Assembly (NCBI RefSeq): GCF_000332275.1
Contig: NZ_CM001776.1
Coordinates: forward strand, 4,462,008-4,526,007
Reading direction: 5' to 3'
DNA: 64,000 bases
From: Synechococcus sp. PCC 7336
Lineage (GTDB): Bacteria > Cyanobacteriota > Cyanobacteriia > Thermostichales > PCC-7336
Shown here in pieces: positions 52,691-61,789 of this stretch. Under the pieces are notes generated by a model. That model worked only from the letters and a program-made list of their open reading frames with translations, had not been told where the DNA came from and did no database searches. Both the position numbers and the translations under genes were made by a program. Each line of letters starts with the position of its first letter. Position 1 is the stretch's first letter.

Positions 52691-55012
52691 CTAAGGAGCA
52701 GATTCCACAAGAGAAAATCCTGGCTTAAAAGGACGTTGAGGAGTAGATTGGACTGCAAAAGTGACTCGATCGCGTAACTCTCCACTCGCCACTTCTAAAG
52801 TCCAAACCCCCGGCTGTAGTTCCCAAAATAAGCTGTTACTGTCAGGCTCGGGCAATAGCCGATCGTTCAGACGCCATTCCACAGATCCCCCAGCAAATTC
52901 CGCCAAGCGAAATTCCAATTGCTGGGTAGCCTCGGGAGCGATCGCCGGATCGGGATAGAAAACAAAGCGATCGCCCTCTCGGGGAGACAGGATTTTGAGC
53001 TCGCGATCGGACAGCAGCGTACTCCCCTGCAACGCCAGCCATTCGTCGTACTCTGGCGGCAATTGCAACCGAACTTCGCCATCCACGAGCTGATACAAGG
53101 AATCGAGATGGCGATCGTACTCGTCGAGATCTCGCTCGAAAATGTATTCCTGCACCACCGTGGGACAGGCATCAGTGGGTTTGAGCCCCGACAGCGCACA
53201 GATGGGACGCAGCACCATGTTCTCTGGCTCCGGTAAGGCTGTAGGCTCGCGATCTTCGTGCAAGTGCAACATAATCCGATGCCACAACGGAGCCGCCCCA
53301 TCCACCCCCGACACCTCCTGCATCGGTTCCCCATCAAAATTTCCCATCCAGGTGGCGACGGTGTAATCAGCTGAAAAGCCGATGGTCCAGGTATCGCGAA
53401 AATTCGATGACGTGCCGGTTTTCACTGCCGCTGGAAAAGATAGATTCAGCACCGAATCGACCCCAAACGCCTCCGATCGCGCATAGCGATCGCCCAACAT
53501 ATCCGTCACCAAAGCCCAGCTATTGGCAGTCCCTAGCCGAGTTTCTCCCCGCTCGCCTGGAGACCGATCCCCAGCGGCGATCGCCCTCAACTCAATCCCC
53601 TCCCCTTGCCGTGCCAGCGTCGCATAGGCTCGCGCCAGTTCCCACAGACTCGCTTCCCCTCCCCCTAACGACAGCCCCAATCCGTAATGCTCTGCCGACT
53701 CGTTCAAGTGCTCGAACCCCAATTGCTGCAGGCGATCTAGAAAGGCTTGCACCCCCAACCGCTCCAACACGCGCACTGCCGGAACGTTGAGGGAATTGGC
53801 CAGCGCCAACCGCACTCGGACGGGACCGAGAAAGGTGCGATCGAAATCGACGGGACGGTAGATGCGGGCGTCGGGGAGGGCGTAGTAGGTGGGAATGTCG
53901 GCCAGGACAGTGTTGGGGCGGAGGGTACGGTTCTCGAAGGCGAGTTGGTAGAGGAAAGGTTTGAGGGTGGAGCCCGGTTGACGTAAGGCTTGTACGCCAT
54001 CGAATTGGGCGGCGTCCTGTCCGGCGAAGTAGTTGGGGGAGCCGACGTAGGCCAGAATTTCCCCCGTGCGATTGTCGATCGCGATCGCCGCTGCTTGCCG
54101 TACGTTGCGATCGGCCAGGGCGCGGACCACCTCTCGCACTTGGGTTTCGACAAACTGTTGCAGGGGGCGATCGAGGGTGGTGACGACTTCGGTGCCGTGT
54201 TTTGCGGGGAGCTGTGCGGCAGCCCAAAAGAGGAAATGGGGGGCGGCAACGATGCCGTGCTGGCGGTCTTGCAGAGAGAGGGTTTCGGTATAGGCGCGGT
54301 TGGCCTCTGCACGGGTAATGAGCCCTTCCTCCAGCATGCGTTCGATCGTGTAGGTTTGGCGACGCAGCAGTGCATCCCAGTGGTAATAGGGATTGAGTCC
54401 GTTGGGGTTGTTGGGGATGGCCGCCAGCAGGCTGGCTTGAGCGAGGCTGAGATCGGCGGCGGGGGTGCCGAAGTAAATGCGGGCGGCGGCTTCGATGCCG
54501 TAGATGTTGCCCCCCATTGGCAAGCGATTGACATAGGCCGTCAGGATTTCGTCTTTGGTCATGCCCGCAGCCAGTTGCCACGATCGCCAAATTTCCCGCA
54601 CTTTATGGGGAATTGTGCGGGGGGCAGGCTGCAACAGGCGGGCCAGTTGCATTGTGACGGTTGACGCCCCACTGACAATGCGACGGTGGCGGATGGCTTG
54701 GTAGCTGGCGCGAGCAATCGCGGGCAGATCGACGGGGCCGCGATCGTAAAAGTCGGCGTCTTCGGCGGCCAATATGGCTTGAATGAAGTGGGGAGAGATC
54801 TCGTCTAGAGGGACGACGGCAGTGTGGTTGCGATCGCGGGTTAGCAAAGTTCCGAGTAGGAGGCGATTGCGATCGCGGAAGGTGATGGCGCGATCGTCTT
54901 GGGCAATATCGGCGGTGCGAATGGGGGCGAGATAGGGGAGCAAGCGAACGATCGCTCCAACGCCCAACAGGACGAGGCCGATCGCGATCGCGTTTCGGGT
55001 GCGACTGTGCAT
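52691..55012 (-). CDS. pbpC: Penicillin-binding protein 1C
   Basis: This bifunctional enzyme polymerises and cross-links peptidoglycan. The product of about 773 residues has an N-terminal membrane anchor, a transglycosylase domain (FIQAILAAEDADFYDRGPVD with the catalytic Glu, then GASTVTMQLARLL), a transpeptidase domain with PGSTLKPFLYQLAF (SxxK), ANSLNVPAVR (SxN) and AVKTGTSSNFRD (KTG), and a C-terminal BiPBP-C-like domain ending near residue 780. I take the ATG ending at 55012 (MHSRTRNAIAIGL); the frame extends to 55054. Confidence 0.94.
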   Translation of the reverse strand: MHSRTRNAIAIGLVLLGVGAIVRLLPYLAPIRTADIAQDDRAITFRDRNRLLLGTLLTRDRNHTAVVPLDEISPHFIQAILAAEDADFYDRGPVDLPAIARASYQAIRHRRIVSGASTVTMQLARLLQPAPRTIPHKVREIWRSWQLAAGMTKDEILTAYVNRLPMGGNIYGIEAAARIYFGTPAADLSLAQASLLAAIPNNPNGLNPYYHWDALLRRQTYTIERMLEEGLITRAEANRAYTETLSLQDRQHGIVAAPHFLFWAAAQLPAKHGTEVVTTLDRPLQQFVETQVREVVRALADRNVRQAAAIAIDNRTGEILAYVGSPNYFAGQDAAQFDGVQALRQPGSTLKPFLYQLAFENRTLRPNTVLADIPTYYALPDARIYRPVDFDRTFLGPVRVRLALANSLNVPAVRVLERLGVQAFLDRLQQLGFEHLNESAEHYGLGLSLGGGEASLWELARAYATLARQGEGIELRAIAAGDRSPGERGETRLGTANSWALVTDMLGDRYARSEAFGVDSVLNLSFPAAVKTGTSSNFRDTWTIGFSADYTVATWMGNFDGEPMQEVSGVDGAAPLWHRIMLHLHEDREPTALPEPENMVLRPICALSGLKPTDACPTVVQEYIFERDLDEYDRHLDSLYQLVDGEVRLQLPPEYDEWLALQGSTLLSDRELKILSPREGDRFVFYPDPAIAPEATQQLEFRLAEFAGGSVEWRLNDRLLPEPDSNSLFWELQPGVWTLEVASGELRDRVTFAVQSTPQRPFKPGFSLVESAP

Positions 55013-55136
55013 CGTTTTGCCAAAGCTCGCTTTAGAGATTCGCAGATTAATCACAGACCGATCGGGCCACTCAATGCTTTGGAAATCGTTCGGTCGAGCG
55101 TTGTTCTATTTGAACGCAAGGCCGAGGCGATCGTCT

Positions 55137-55858
55137 TCACGAATCACATTCATCCAACCAACTATCCAGTTCCGCCCCACTCTGGAAATCCAATAGCGCT
55201 TCCCCCAGTGCTTCCAACTGAGGCAGTGCCAGTGCTGCTATGCGAGCTTGGCGCTGCGCAGACATTTCCCCGAATCGTCGCGCGAGCAGGCGCAAAATCA
55301 ATGCCCGCTCTCCCTGTTCGCGACCTTGTTCGAGTCCTTCTTCGCGACCTTCTTTGCGGCCTTCTTGGTGTGCCATGCGCTCGATCGTACTGAGATAAGG
55401 CATCCGACCCTCCTGCTCCCATTGCTCCAACTCTGTCCGAAATTCTAGCTCCAATTCCTCGGGTAACTGCATGACCCAATCGATAAACCGATACAGACTC
55501 AAGATCGCCTGACGCTCGTAACCACGCTCGTACAATCGCCGAGTCAAACTCCATTTCCAACCCTTACGCTCGTTTGGCTGACCCCGCGTTGCCTGAGCCT
55601 TCAAATGCGCCATCACTACCGTGGAAAACACATTCTGGCTGGTTTCCAGTTCTTTCCAGCGTTGCCCGTAATCTAACAGCTTCACCGTGGGAAAGCGAAA
55701 GCTCAGCTCGCAGCCCCACAGATTCGTTGCAAATTCATTGGGTCGCCAATTGGCCTGCTCGTCACTCAAGATCGCCAAACTGACCACTGGGACATCGAAT
55801 TTGTCCCGCAGGCGATAGTTGTAGATAAACCAGAATACAGGATCGAGTCTCGAATGGC
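55137..55858 (-). pseudogene. N-terminally truncated Rpn/DUF4351-family gene
   Basis: The frame read from the upstream gene end gives HSRLDPVFWFIYNYRLRDKF then VPVVSLAILSDEQANWRP, which is the middle of an Rpn-type protein; the N-terminal nuclease core that should precede it is absent. It continues through QGREQGERALILRLLARRFG to the DUF4351 end LPQLEALGEALLDFQSGAEL. Translation from GTG 55787 would give 216 residues, short for the family (about 300). No internal stop is present. It is probably a deletion derivative. It abuts the stop of the membrane protein gene at 55864. Confidence 0.72.
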
Positions 55859-55863
55859 GATCG

Positions 55864-56286
55864 CTATTCGGCGTTGGCCGGGATGCCGGTCGATAAGGTT
55901 TGGGGAGACGGCTCCGAATCGCTCAAACCAGCCACTCGATGCATCTGTTCCACAGAAGCGTGCATGGACGCTTTGATGCCCTCAACGGTTTCCCCGTCGG
56001 CGCCGTCAACTGCGGCTCTGTTGAGCTGCCGAGTCAGCTTGATGAAGTGTTCGACCTCAGCACGCAAGACAACGTAATGCCGCTCATTCGACAAAAATGG
56101 GCTGGAGTCATACCAAATACCGGCAGCTAACAGCAGTAAGCCAATGGTGATGGCGGCGAGTTTAAATAGATCGCTCTCGAACAGCAGAAAGCAACTGTAA
56201 ACGAGGAATAAACCCGTCATCATCAATGCGATCGGAGCTCGCTGAGTCATCAGACGACGCCAAGACAGTCGAACGGGGTCACTCAC
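55864..56286 (-). CDS. Two-TM conserved membrane protein
   Basis: The 140-residue product has two transmembrane segments (APIALMMTGLFLVYSCFLLF and LAAITIGLLLLAAGIWYD) followed by a helical cytoplasmic region (YVVLRAEVEHFIKLTRQLNR). I recognise no named family. The start MSDPVRLSWRRLMTQ at 56286 is preceded by an open upstream region. It is downstream of the transglycosylase gene, possibly co-transcribed, with a gap of about 100 bp. Confidence 0.72.
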   Translation of the reverse strand: MSDPVRLSWRRLMTQRAPIALMMTGLFLVYSCFLLFESDLFKLAAITIGLLLLAAGIWYDSSPFLSNERHYVVLRAEVEHFIKLTRQLNRAAVDGADGETVEGIKASMHASVEQMHRVAGLSDSEPSPQTLSTGIPANAE

Positions 56287-56385
56287 AATTGAACTCCTGG
56301 GGAACGTGAATTTGCAATATTGCTATTCAAGATACCCAGATCGAGGCGCTAATCTATCTCGGCCAAACCCGATCGCCCCACTCCA

Positions 56386-58470
56386 TTAACTCTGAGGCGA
56401 TCGCACCGCAGACTGAACCAAGGCGCTCAAATTATTGGTGTCTGGCGCGTAGATTTGCAGGTAATTCCAATAATTGCCCAACACCGCTTTGACATAATGA
56501 CGGGTCTCGTTAAACGGAATTTGCTCCACAAACAGATCGGGGTCAGCTAAACTGCGTTCCCGCATCCACTTGGCAACATTCCCAGGACCGGCATTGTAGC
56601 TGGCGATCGCCAACATGGAGTTGTTTTGGTAGGTGCGATGGGTGTAGTCGAGATACCAAGCGCCAAAGTGTAAGTTGTCTTCTGGATTGCGCAAATCGAA
56701 GCGGGGTCGACCAATTTGTCCGGCAATCCAGGCCCCCGTACTGGGCAACACCTGAGTTAACCCCAATGCCCCCGAACGAGATACGATCTCGGGTTCGAAG
56801 CGCGATTCCTGGCGAATCAACCCCGCCATCACCAGCGGATTGAGGTTGAATGCTGCCGTCTCGGCCACGAGCGTTTCGTAGTGGTGCAGGGGATAAACCG
56901 TTTGCCAAAAGTCTGGTCGCTGTTGCAGTTGACGGGCGACGGGGTCCCCTTGTTTGGCCAATGTCAGTAGGCTGGCCACTTGATTGATGCCGCTGAGGCG
57001 ATCGAAATAACTGCTGCCGCGATTGCGCAGTACACCGCCGGTAAATAAAGCAGCTGCGGTTTCGTTCTGCCGCCCCGCTGCTTCCCAACTCCATTGCTGC
57101 CAAGCCGCATCTGCTGCCCCCATCTGGTGCAACTGCTGCACTGCCGCAGAAGCTTGGGGGAGTGGCAGAAGCGCGGGATTGTAGTTCGGCGAAACCGCAG
57201 TGCGGCCAACGCGAAAATCTCCGGTAGGAAGCCCGAGCAGAGCCGCCGCCCGCCAAGCGTAGTAACTCGATCGGGCATCTTGCAACACCAACCGGTAGGC
57301 TTCTGCCGCGCCCGCGTGATTGCCTGCCCGCGCCATCCATTTCCCCGCCCAAAAGCGTAACTGCGCCCCCCAATCGGTACTGGGCTGTTCCGACGCAATT
57401 TGCTGGGCCAGCGTCGCTGCCCCGGAGAAATTCCCCGCTGCGGCCCGCTGCAGCGCCACCTCCCAAGCCACTGCTGCTGCTGCCGAGTGCTGGGGAAAGC
57501 GCTGCCACAATTCCTGTCGGGCTGCTGCTGCCGAGACGGGGCTGCGGGACTGCGCGTAAGTGCGCGCGAGGCGTTGCAGCGCCCGAGGGGACGTGTCGCG
57601 ATCGAACTCGGCTTCCTGCTGCAGGAGAGAGATGGCGGTGGCGGTATTGACGACTTCGGCCCAGCGCAAGCGAGCCTCTCCCGTTTCTGCCGCGTTGGGG
57701 AATTGGGCGAGCAGTCTACCATAGGCAGCGGCAGCAGCAATCGGTTCGCGACTAATGTGGTGGGCGCGTCCGAGGCGATAGAGATTTTGGGATGTGACGC
57801 GGGTGCGTTGATAGGCGCGAGAGGCCCGACCGTATTCCCGTTGTGCCCAATAGGCATCGGCAACCAACTGCCAGTCATCGGGGCCGAAGCTGGCGCGGCT
57901 GAGCTCCACCCAACGGTTGATGTGGGGGGAGAGCCCTTCGCTGTCGGGGGCGATCTGGGCCAGGTGGCGAATCAACTCGACATTGTGGGGCTGTTGCTCG
58001 ATCGCCGCCTGCAAATACTCCACTGTGACGGAGTGATTGGGGAAGCGCGATCGCAACTCATCGGTGCGCCTCAGCCCCAAGAGTGCGCGGGGAACGAGGG
58101 GGCTGCGGGGATGGCTGTCGATCAGCTCGGTCCAGGTACGTTCGGCAGAGACGGGACTGGCTGCGGTTTCATAGGCGATCGCCCGCATCATCAAGACCCG
58201 ATCGGCCAAGTTGGGTAAGCCGACCTCGAGGTTTTCGAGCAGCGAGAGGGCGAGGGCTGCCCGACTGTGCTCTAATGCCTCGGCGGCTTGTAAGAAAGAC
58301 CGTTCGGCCTCTCGTTCGGAGCTAAAAATCTGTTGGGCTCGGGCTGAGGGAGAGACGACTGCCTGCGGTATTCGGTTCGCCAATCCCATTGCGGCCCCGA
58401 GGGCGATCGCCCCTCCGCCAATCCAGCCAGCTAGCCACAGTCTTGATTTGCCGTTGAGATCGCCTCTCAT
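56386..58470 (-). CDS. Soluble lytic murein transglycosylase (Slt70-like)
   Basis: This periplasmic enzyme cleaves peptidoglycan glycan strands to 1,6-anhydro products. The 694-residue product has a N-terminal anchor or signal (WLAGWIGGGAIALGAAMGLA), a long TPR-like alpha-helical region to about residue 520 and a C-terminal lysozyme-like domain with LIRQESRFEPEIVSRSGALG (catalytic Glu) and LTQVLPSTGAWIAGQI, ALGLTQ-type motif, and MLAIASYNAGPGNVAKWM. The order matches Slt70. Confidence 0.93.
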   Translation of the reverse strand: MRGDLNGKSRLWLAGWIGGGAIALGAAMGLANRIPQAVVSPSARAQQIFSSEREAERSFLQAAEALEHSRAALALSLLENLEVGLPNLADRVLMMRAIAYETAASPVSAERTWTELIDSHPRSPLVPRALLGLRRTDELRSRFPNHSVTVEYLQAAIEQQPHNVELIRHLAQIAPDSEGLSPHINRWVELSRASFGPDDWQLVADAYWAQREYGRASRAYQRTRVTSQNLYRLGRAHHISREPIAAAAAYGRLLAQFPNAAETGEARLRWAEVVNTATAISLLQQEAEFDRDTSPRALQRLARTYAQSRSPVSAAAARQELWQRFPQHSAAAAVAWEVALQRAAAGNFSGAATLAQQIASEQPSTDWGAQLRFWAGKWMARAGNHAGAAEAYRLVLQDARSSYYAWRAAALLGLPTGDFRVGRTAVSPNYNPALLPLPQASAAVQQLHQMGAADAAWQQWSWEAAGRQNETAAALFTGGVLRNRGSSYFDRLSGINQVASLLTLAKQGDPVARQLQQRPDFWQTVYPLHHYETLVAETAAFNLNPLVMAGLIRQESRFEPEIVSRSGALGLTQVLPSTGAWIAGQIGRPRFDLRNPEDNLHFGAWYLDYTHRTYQNNSMLAIASYNAGPGNVAKWMRERSLADPDLFVEQIPFNETRHYVKAVLGNYWNYLQIYAPDTNNLSALVQSAVRSPQS

Positions 58471-58667
58471 CGCTATCTCCCAAGCTTAAAAAGCATTGCT
58501 AAAATCGCTTCAAACGAGCGATGGCACTCGCCTTCCGGTTCGGCTGGAGGGCAGTCCGGGTTTAACTCCACACGTTCCATAACCATACCCAACAGAAGCA
58601 GGTAATGGAGTGACAATCGCGTCAAATTTTACAGTTAGAGGCGATCGTGACCGATCTCTTCAAGATC

Positions 58668-58696
58668 GTGCGCCGCCTGTCTTGCAGGCGGCGCAC
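58668..58696. terminator. Hairpin between the transglycosylase and yajQ genes
   Basis: A perfect 12-bp inverted repeat (gtgcgccgcctg and caggcggcgcac) with a 5-base loop, located between divergent genes. It could be an attenuator or an operator; a terminator role is less certain because it lies upstream of both genes. Confidence 0.5.
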
Positions 58697-58767
58697 ACCA
58701 GACCGTTCTCAGCTTTCCCCAGCAAGATAGGATGGAAATCGGTCCCTGAAGCATTTGAGGTATTTTG

Positions 58768-59259
58768 ATGGCTTCCAGCTATTCATTTGACGTGGTGAGC
58801 GACTTCGATCGCCAAGACTTGGTGAATGCTGTCGATCGAGCCATGCGAGAAGTCAAAACCCGTTACGATCTCAAATCCAGCAAAAGTACCCTCGATCTCG
58901 ACGACGCTTCCCTCACCATCAACACCGACAGCGATCTCTCCCTCAAGGCGATCCAAGATATTTTGCGCATCCAAGCCTCCAAAAGCAATCTTTCCCAAAA
59001 GATCTTCGAGTTCGGTACGCCCGAGAGCGCCAGTGGCAATCGCATCCGCCAAGTGGTTACCCTCAAAAAGGGGATTGAAAAAGAGCTGGCCAAGAAAATG
59101 GTCAAGCAAATTCGCGATGCCTTCAAAAAAGTCCAAGCATCGATTCAAGGAGACTCGCTGCGGGTATCGGCTAAAGACAAAGATGTGCTGCAAGCGGCTA
59201 TCCAACTTTTAAAGGAAAGTGACTATCCCGTGCCCCTGCAATTTACAAACTATCGATAG
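58768..59259 (+). CDS. YajQ-family nucleotide-binding protein
   Basis: The 163-residue product has the YajQ (UPF0234) pattern: [20 protein letters not shown] at the start, [40 protein letters not shown] and [20 protein letters not shown]. Members bind cyclic di-GMP or nucleotides and some regulate transcription. The start is ATG at 58768; a TTG just upstream also opens the frame. It is preceded by a 297-bp divergent region containing a hairpin. Confidence 0.92.
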   Translation: MASSYSFDVVSDFDRQDLVNAVDRAMREVKTRYDLKSSKSTLDLDDASLTINTDSDLSLKAIQDILRIQASKSNLSQKIFEFGTPESASGNRIRQVVTLKKGIEKELAKKMVKQIRDAFKKVQASIQGDSLRVSAKDKDVLQAAIQLLKESDYPVPLQFTNYR

Positions 59260-59650
59260 CGGTATACCGCTCGACATCCCTTTCGAGCCCTTCGATATAC
59301 CCGTTCGATACCCCCGAGCAGTGGAACTGTCTCGTAGGGGATTGGAAAAGTTGACAATCAATCAAACTTCTTACTAAAGATACAAGCTAATTCCACAAAG
59401 ATAATTTAATCTGTCAATAGCAACCTAAATTAAAACGTGTAATTCGCGACCCGCCATCGCTAGTTTTCCGTTGAGCGGAAGTGCTGGGCGCGATTCCTCA
59501 ATTTTTGTTAGCAGTGCATCGTTGTTAGTAACTTAAGTGGATCTGTCTGCTTAACTTGTTAGTGGCGATCCACTGCCCTGCTGCTGTGGTGCTGTAGCTA
59601 CCGTCCTACTTTATGATTGATAGTTAGGAACGATACGGCAGCTACAGCAC
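59260..59650 (+). promoter_or_regulatory. Leader of the DUF2294 gene with a large inverted repeat
   Basis: The 391-bp gap before the DUF2294 gene ends in a hairpin whose arms are gtgctgtagct (59589-59599) and agctacagcac (59640-59650), followed directly by the ATG. Inside the outer arms ccgt and acgg can extend the pairing. The right arm covers the usual Shine-Dalgarno position, and no other good ribosome-binding site is apparent, so the leader may control translation. The rest of the gap shows nothing assignable. Confidence 0.6.
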
Positions 59651-60046
59651 ATGAGCGATACTAACGAAGACTTGCCCACTAGCGGACAACTCGAACGAAC
59701 GCTATCGCAGCGCATGTCTAGTCTGTTTGCCGAGCGTCTCGGCCATCGCCCGAGTCAGGTGACCTGTCAACTCTCGCAGCAGCAAGTGGCGATCGTGGTT
59801 GAAGGCTCTATCACTCCAGCCGAGCAGCTTTTGTCAACTGAGAGCGACTCCGAACTGGCTGAAGACGTGCGCGATAGCTTGGACGAAGCCCTCCGCCCCG
59901 ACATTAAACAGATTGTGGAAGATAGTCTGCAAGTGGGCGTTCAGGACATGATGAGTGATGCGACCCTCGAAACTGGACGCACGGGCATTATCGTCATGTT
60001 GGAGGAAGTTCCGCAGACACGACCAGCGCGCTCGACCCAGAAATAG
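59651..60046 (+). CDS. DUF2294 protein
   Basis: The 131-residue product has the DUF2294 pattern: LERTLSQRMSSLFAERLGHRP, VTCQLSQQQVAIVVEGSITPAE and VRDSLDEALRPDIKQIVEDS. It is soluble and has no signal peptide. Some family members are described as Na+-translocating decarboxylase-associated but function is not established. It begins a run of plus-strand stress-type genes and is preceded by a hairpin-containing leader that may control its translation. Confidence 0.8.
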   Translation: MSDTNEDLPTSGQLERTLSQRMSSLFAERLGHRPSQVTCQLSQQQVAIVVEGSITPAEQLLSTESDSELAEDVRDSLDEALRPDIKQIVEDSLQVGVQDMMSDATLETGRTGIIVMLEEVPQTRPARSTQK

Positions 60047-60367
60047 TATCTCGAAGCTCGCAAGCTTGTCTATCGCTCTCATGCGGTAGCACCGTAACCG
60101 TCAAGAAGGAAGTTGCTCTGGTTTGACGAGAAATGCTGATGGGCTCGCGATCGCTAGTCGGTTTCAGCTCGACTTTAGGAGAGACACGTTCAGTAAAAAC
60201 CGAGAGTAACGGCACTTTTGTGCATCAGTCTGAACTCTCGCAGATGAATCTCTCTATCAAAAGTTTAATAGAGACACGAAAAGACTACAGTCAAGTCTAG
60301 CTTTAGAGCGATGTATGTCAGCGCACAATTGCCGCACAATAAAGGCTGTACTGATTGGATAAACAAG

Positions 60368-60751
60368 ATGATTTTAGGATTGCGCTTAGCTCGATTTCTG
60401 ACTGCATTGCGTCGGATGGCCGCGACAATAGCCTGTATAACTTTAGCTCTGATTGTTATTGGCTTCAATCGCGAGGCAACGGCTTCGTTACTGCATGACT
60501 CCAGTATATTTGCCATTAGTCAGTCGAGCGCACGTAACCAAGTTGAAGGGAAAGTGGAAGAAGTTACCGGTAAAGTTGAGCGCTCTGTCGGTCAAGTGAC
60601 TGGTCAGGCAAAGGGAGCAGCTCGCCAAGTGAAAGGTCAAACAAAGCAAGCCATTGGAAAAACTCAAAGTAACCTCGAAAAATTTCAATCAAACGTCCAA
60701 GATACTGCTGAAGATATAGCCGACAGAGTAGAAGATATGTTTGGCAATTAA
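60368..60751 (+). CDS. CsbD-family stress protein with membrane or signal segment
   Basis: The product of about 127 residues (from ATG 60368) has a hydrophobic segment (MAATIACITLALIVIGFN) and a CsbD-like domain: SARNQVEGKVEEVTGKVERS followed by VGQVTGQAKGAARQVKGQTK, the repeated hydrophilic motif of CsbD. A longer start at 60311 is possible. CsbD proteins are induced by general stress; the added N-terminal hydrophobic segment suggests export or anchoring. The C-terminus is acidic (AEDIADRVEDMFGN). Confidence 0.83.
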   Translation: MILGLRLARFLTALRRMAATIACITLALIVIGFNREATASLLHDSSIFAISQSSARNQVEGKVEEVTGKVERSVGQVTGQAKGAARQVKGQTKQAIGKTQSNLEKFQSNVQDTAEDIADRVEDMFGN

Positions 60752-60847
60752 ATTCATTAAGGACTCGCAGGCTTCGAGCCAATGATGTAATGGTATTGGG
60801 AGCAATATACCGATCGAACAATCGATCGATCTTGATGGGCTTTGTTG

Positions 60848-61024
60848 ATGAGAGAAATTAAGGCTGTAGATCTTATTCGGTTGGCTTGTGCAATTCTGCT
60901 ACCACCACTGGGGGTTTTTCTCCAAGTGGGGCTTACAGGTCAGTTTTGGCTGAATGTTTTGTTGACGTTGTTCGGATATATTCCCGGTATCGTTCATGCA
61001 GTCTGGATTATTGCAAGGCGATAG
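60848..61024 (+). CDS. Pmp3/YqaE-family membrane protein
   Basis: The 58-residue product, from ATG 60848, is nearly all membrane segments: MREIKAVDLIRLACAILLPP, LGVFLQVGLTGQFWLNVLLT and LFGYIPGIVHAVWIIARR. The PPLGVFL and GYIPGIVHA pattern is the Pmp3 (UPF0057) signature. Members are induced by salt, cold or membrane stress and affect membrane potential. It lies between the CsbD and Dps genes in the same orientation. Confidence 0.93.
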   Translation: MREIKAVDLIRLACAILLPPLGVFLQVGLTGQFWLNVLLTLFGYIPGIVHAVWIIARR

Positions 61025-61136
61025 GGCGATCGCACTTGCGATAGAGATAGAAATTCTAATAAATCACCTTCTAGGTAGATTTTAATTTATTTGGAATTTT
61101 ATTGAATAGAGGTGTGTAGATTTGACGGGGCTTTTC

Positions 61137-61679
61137 ATGAGAAGCATTAATATTGGTCTGAGTGACGAGCAGCGGCAAGGGGTCATTGATTTACTCAACC
61201 AAGATTTATCGGATGCATACTTATTACTTGTCAAGACTAAAAAGTATCACTGGGATGTGGTTGGGCCTCAGTTTCGTTCGCTGCACGAACTGTGGGACGA
61301 GCATTACGAAGCTTTAAGCACCAATATCGACGCCTATGCCGAGCGCGTGCGTGCCCTAGGCGGATACCCAGTCGGCACTGTAGCGGGATTTTTGCAGCAC
61401 GCCACGATTGGCGAGCATCCCGGCGATATTCCCAACACGACTCAGATGGTGTCTCGCTTAATGGAAAACCACGAGACGATTATTCGCAATCTGCGCCAGC
61501 ACCTCGATGCCTGTAGCAAACAGTTTCACGATGAAGGAACGGCAGATTTCTTAACAGGAATGATGGAGCAGCACGAGGAGATGGCTTGGATGTTGCGCTC
61601 GTTCATTGAAGGTCAGAGTTTAGAACCGAGCAACATTCGGTTTGGGATTGAAGATCGTCAACCTGCTGGCACGAACTAG
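61137..61679 (+). CDS. dps: Dps-family ferritin-like DNA-protection protein
   Basis: The product of about 180 residues, from ATG 61137, has Dps ferroxidase ligands in the usual order: [10 protein letters not shown] (His38), [13 protein letters not shown] (His50, Asp54) and [12 protein letters not shown] (Asp65, Glu69). It makes dodecamers that oxidise and store iron with hydrogen peroxide, protecting DNA. The C-terminal tail is short and not strongly basic, so DNA binding may be weak. It is the central member of the stress cluster. Confidence 0.94.
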   Translation: MRSINIGLSDEQRQGVIDLLNQDLSDAYLLLVKTKKYHWDVVGPQFRSLHELWDEHYEALSTNIDAYAERVRALGGYPVGTVAGFLQHATIGEHPGDIPNTTQMVSRLMENHETIIRNLRQHLDACSKQFHDEGTADFLTGMMEQHEEMAWMLRSFIEGQSLEPSNIRFGIEDRQPAGTN

Positions 61680-61789
61680 CCCTCAGGTATTGCAGTGAGC
61701 TTGTATCGCGAAACCGCACTGACTGTCGTCCGACAGCACGATCGCTCCCACAGGCAATCGCTAACACACAAGAGTTAAGGAGTTTCAAC

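Noticed and set aside
53592-54590. Long open frame inside the pbpC gene
   Set aside because: It lies within a convincingly assigned penicillin-binding protein gene in another frame, with Arg/Ser/Pro-rich composition and no recognisable domain.
56543-57878. Long frames overlapping the lytic transglycosylase gene
   Set aside because: They are in other frames of the assigned gene, with Arg/Gly/Ser-rich composition typical of shadows in a GC-rich gene.
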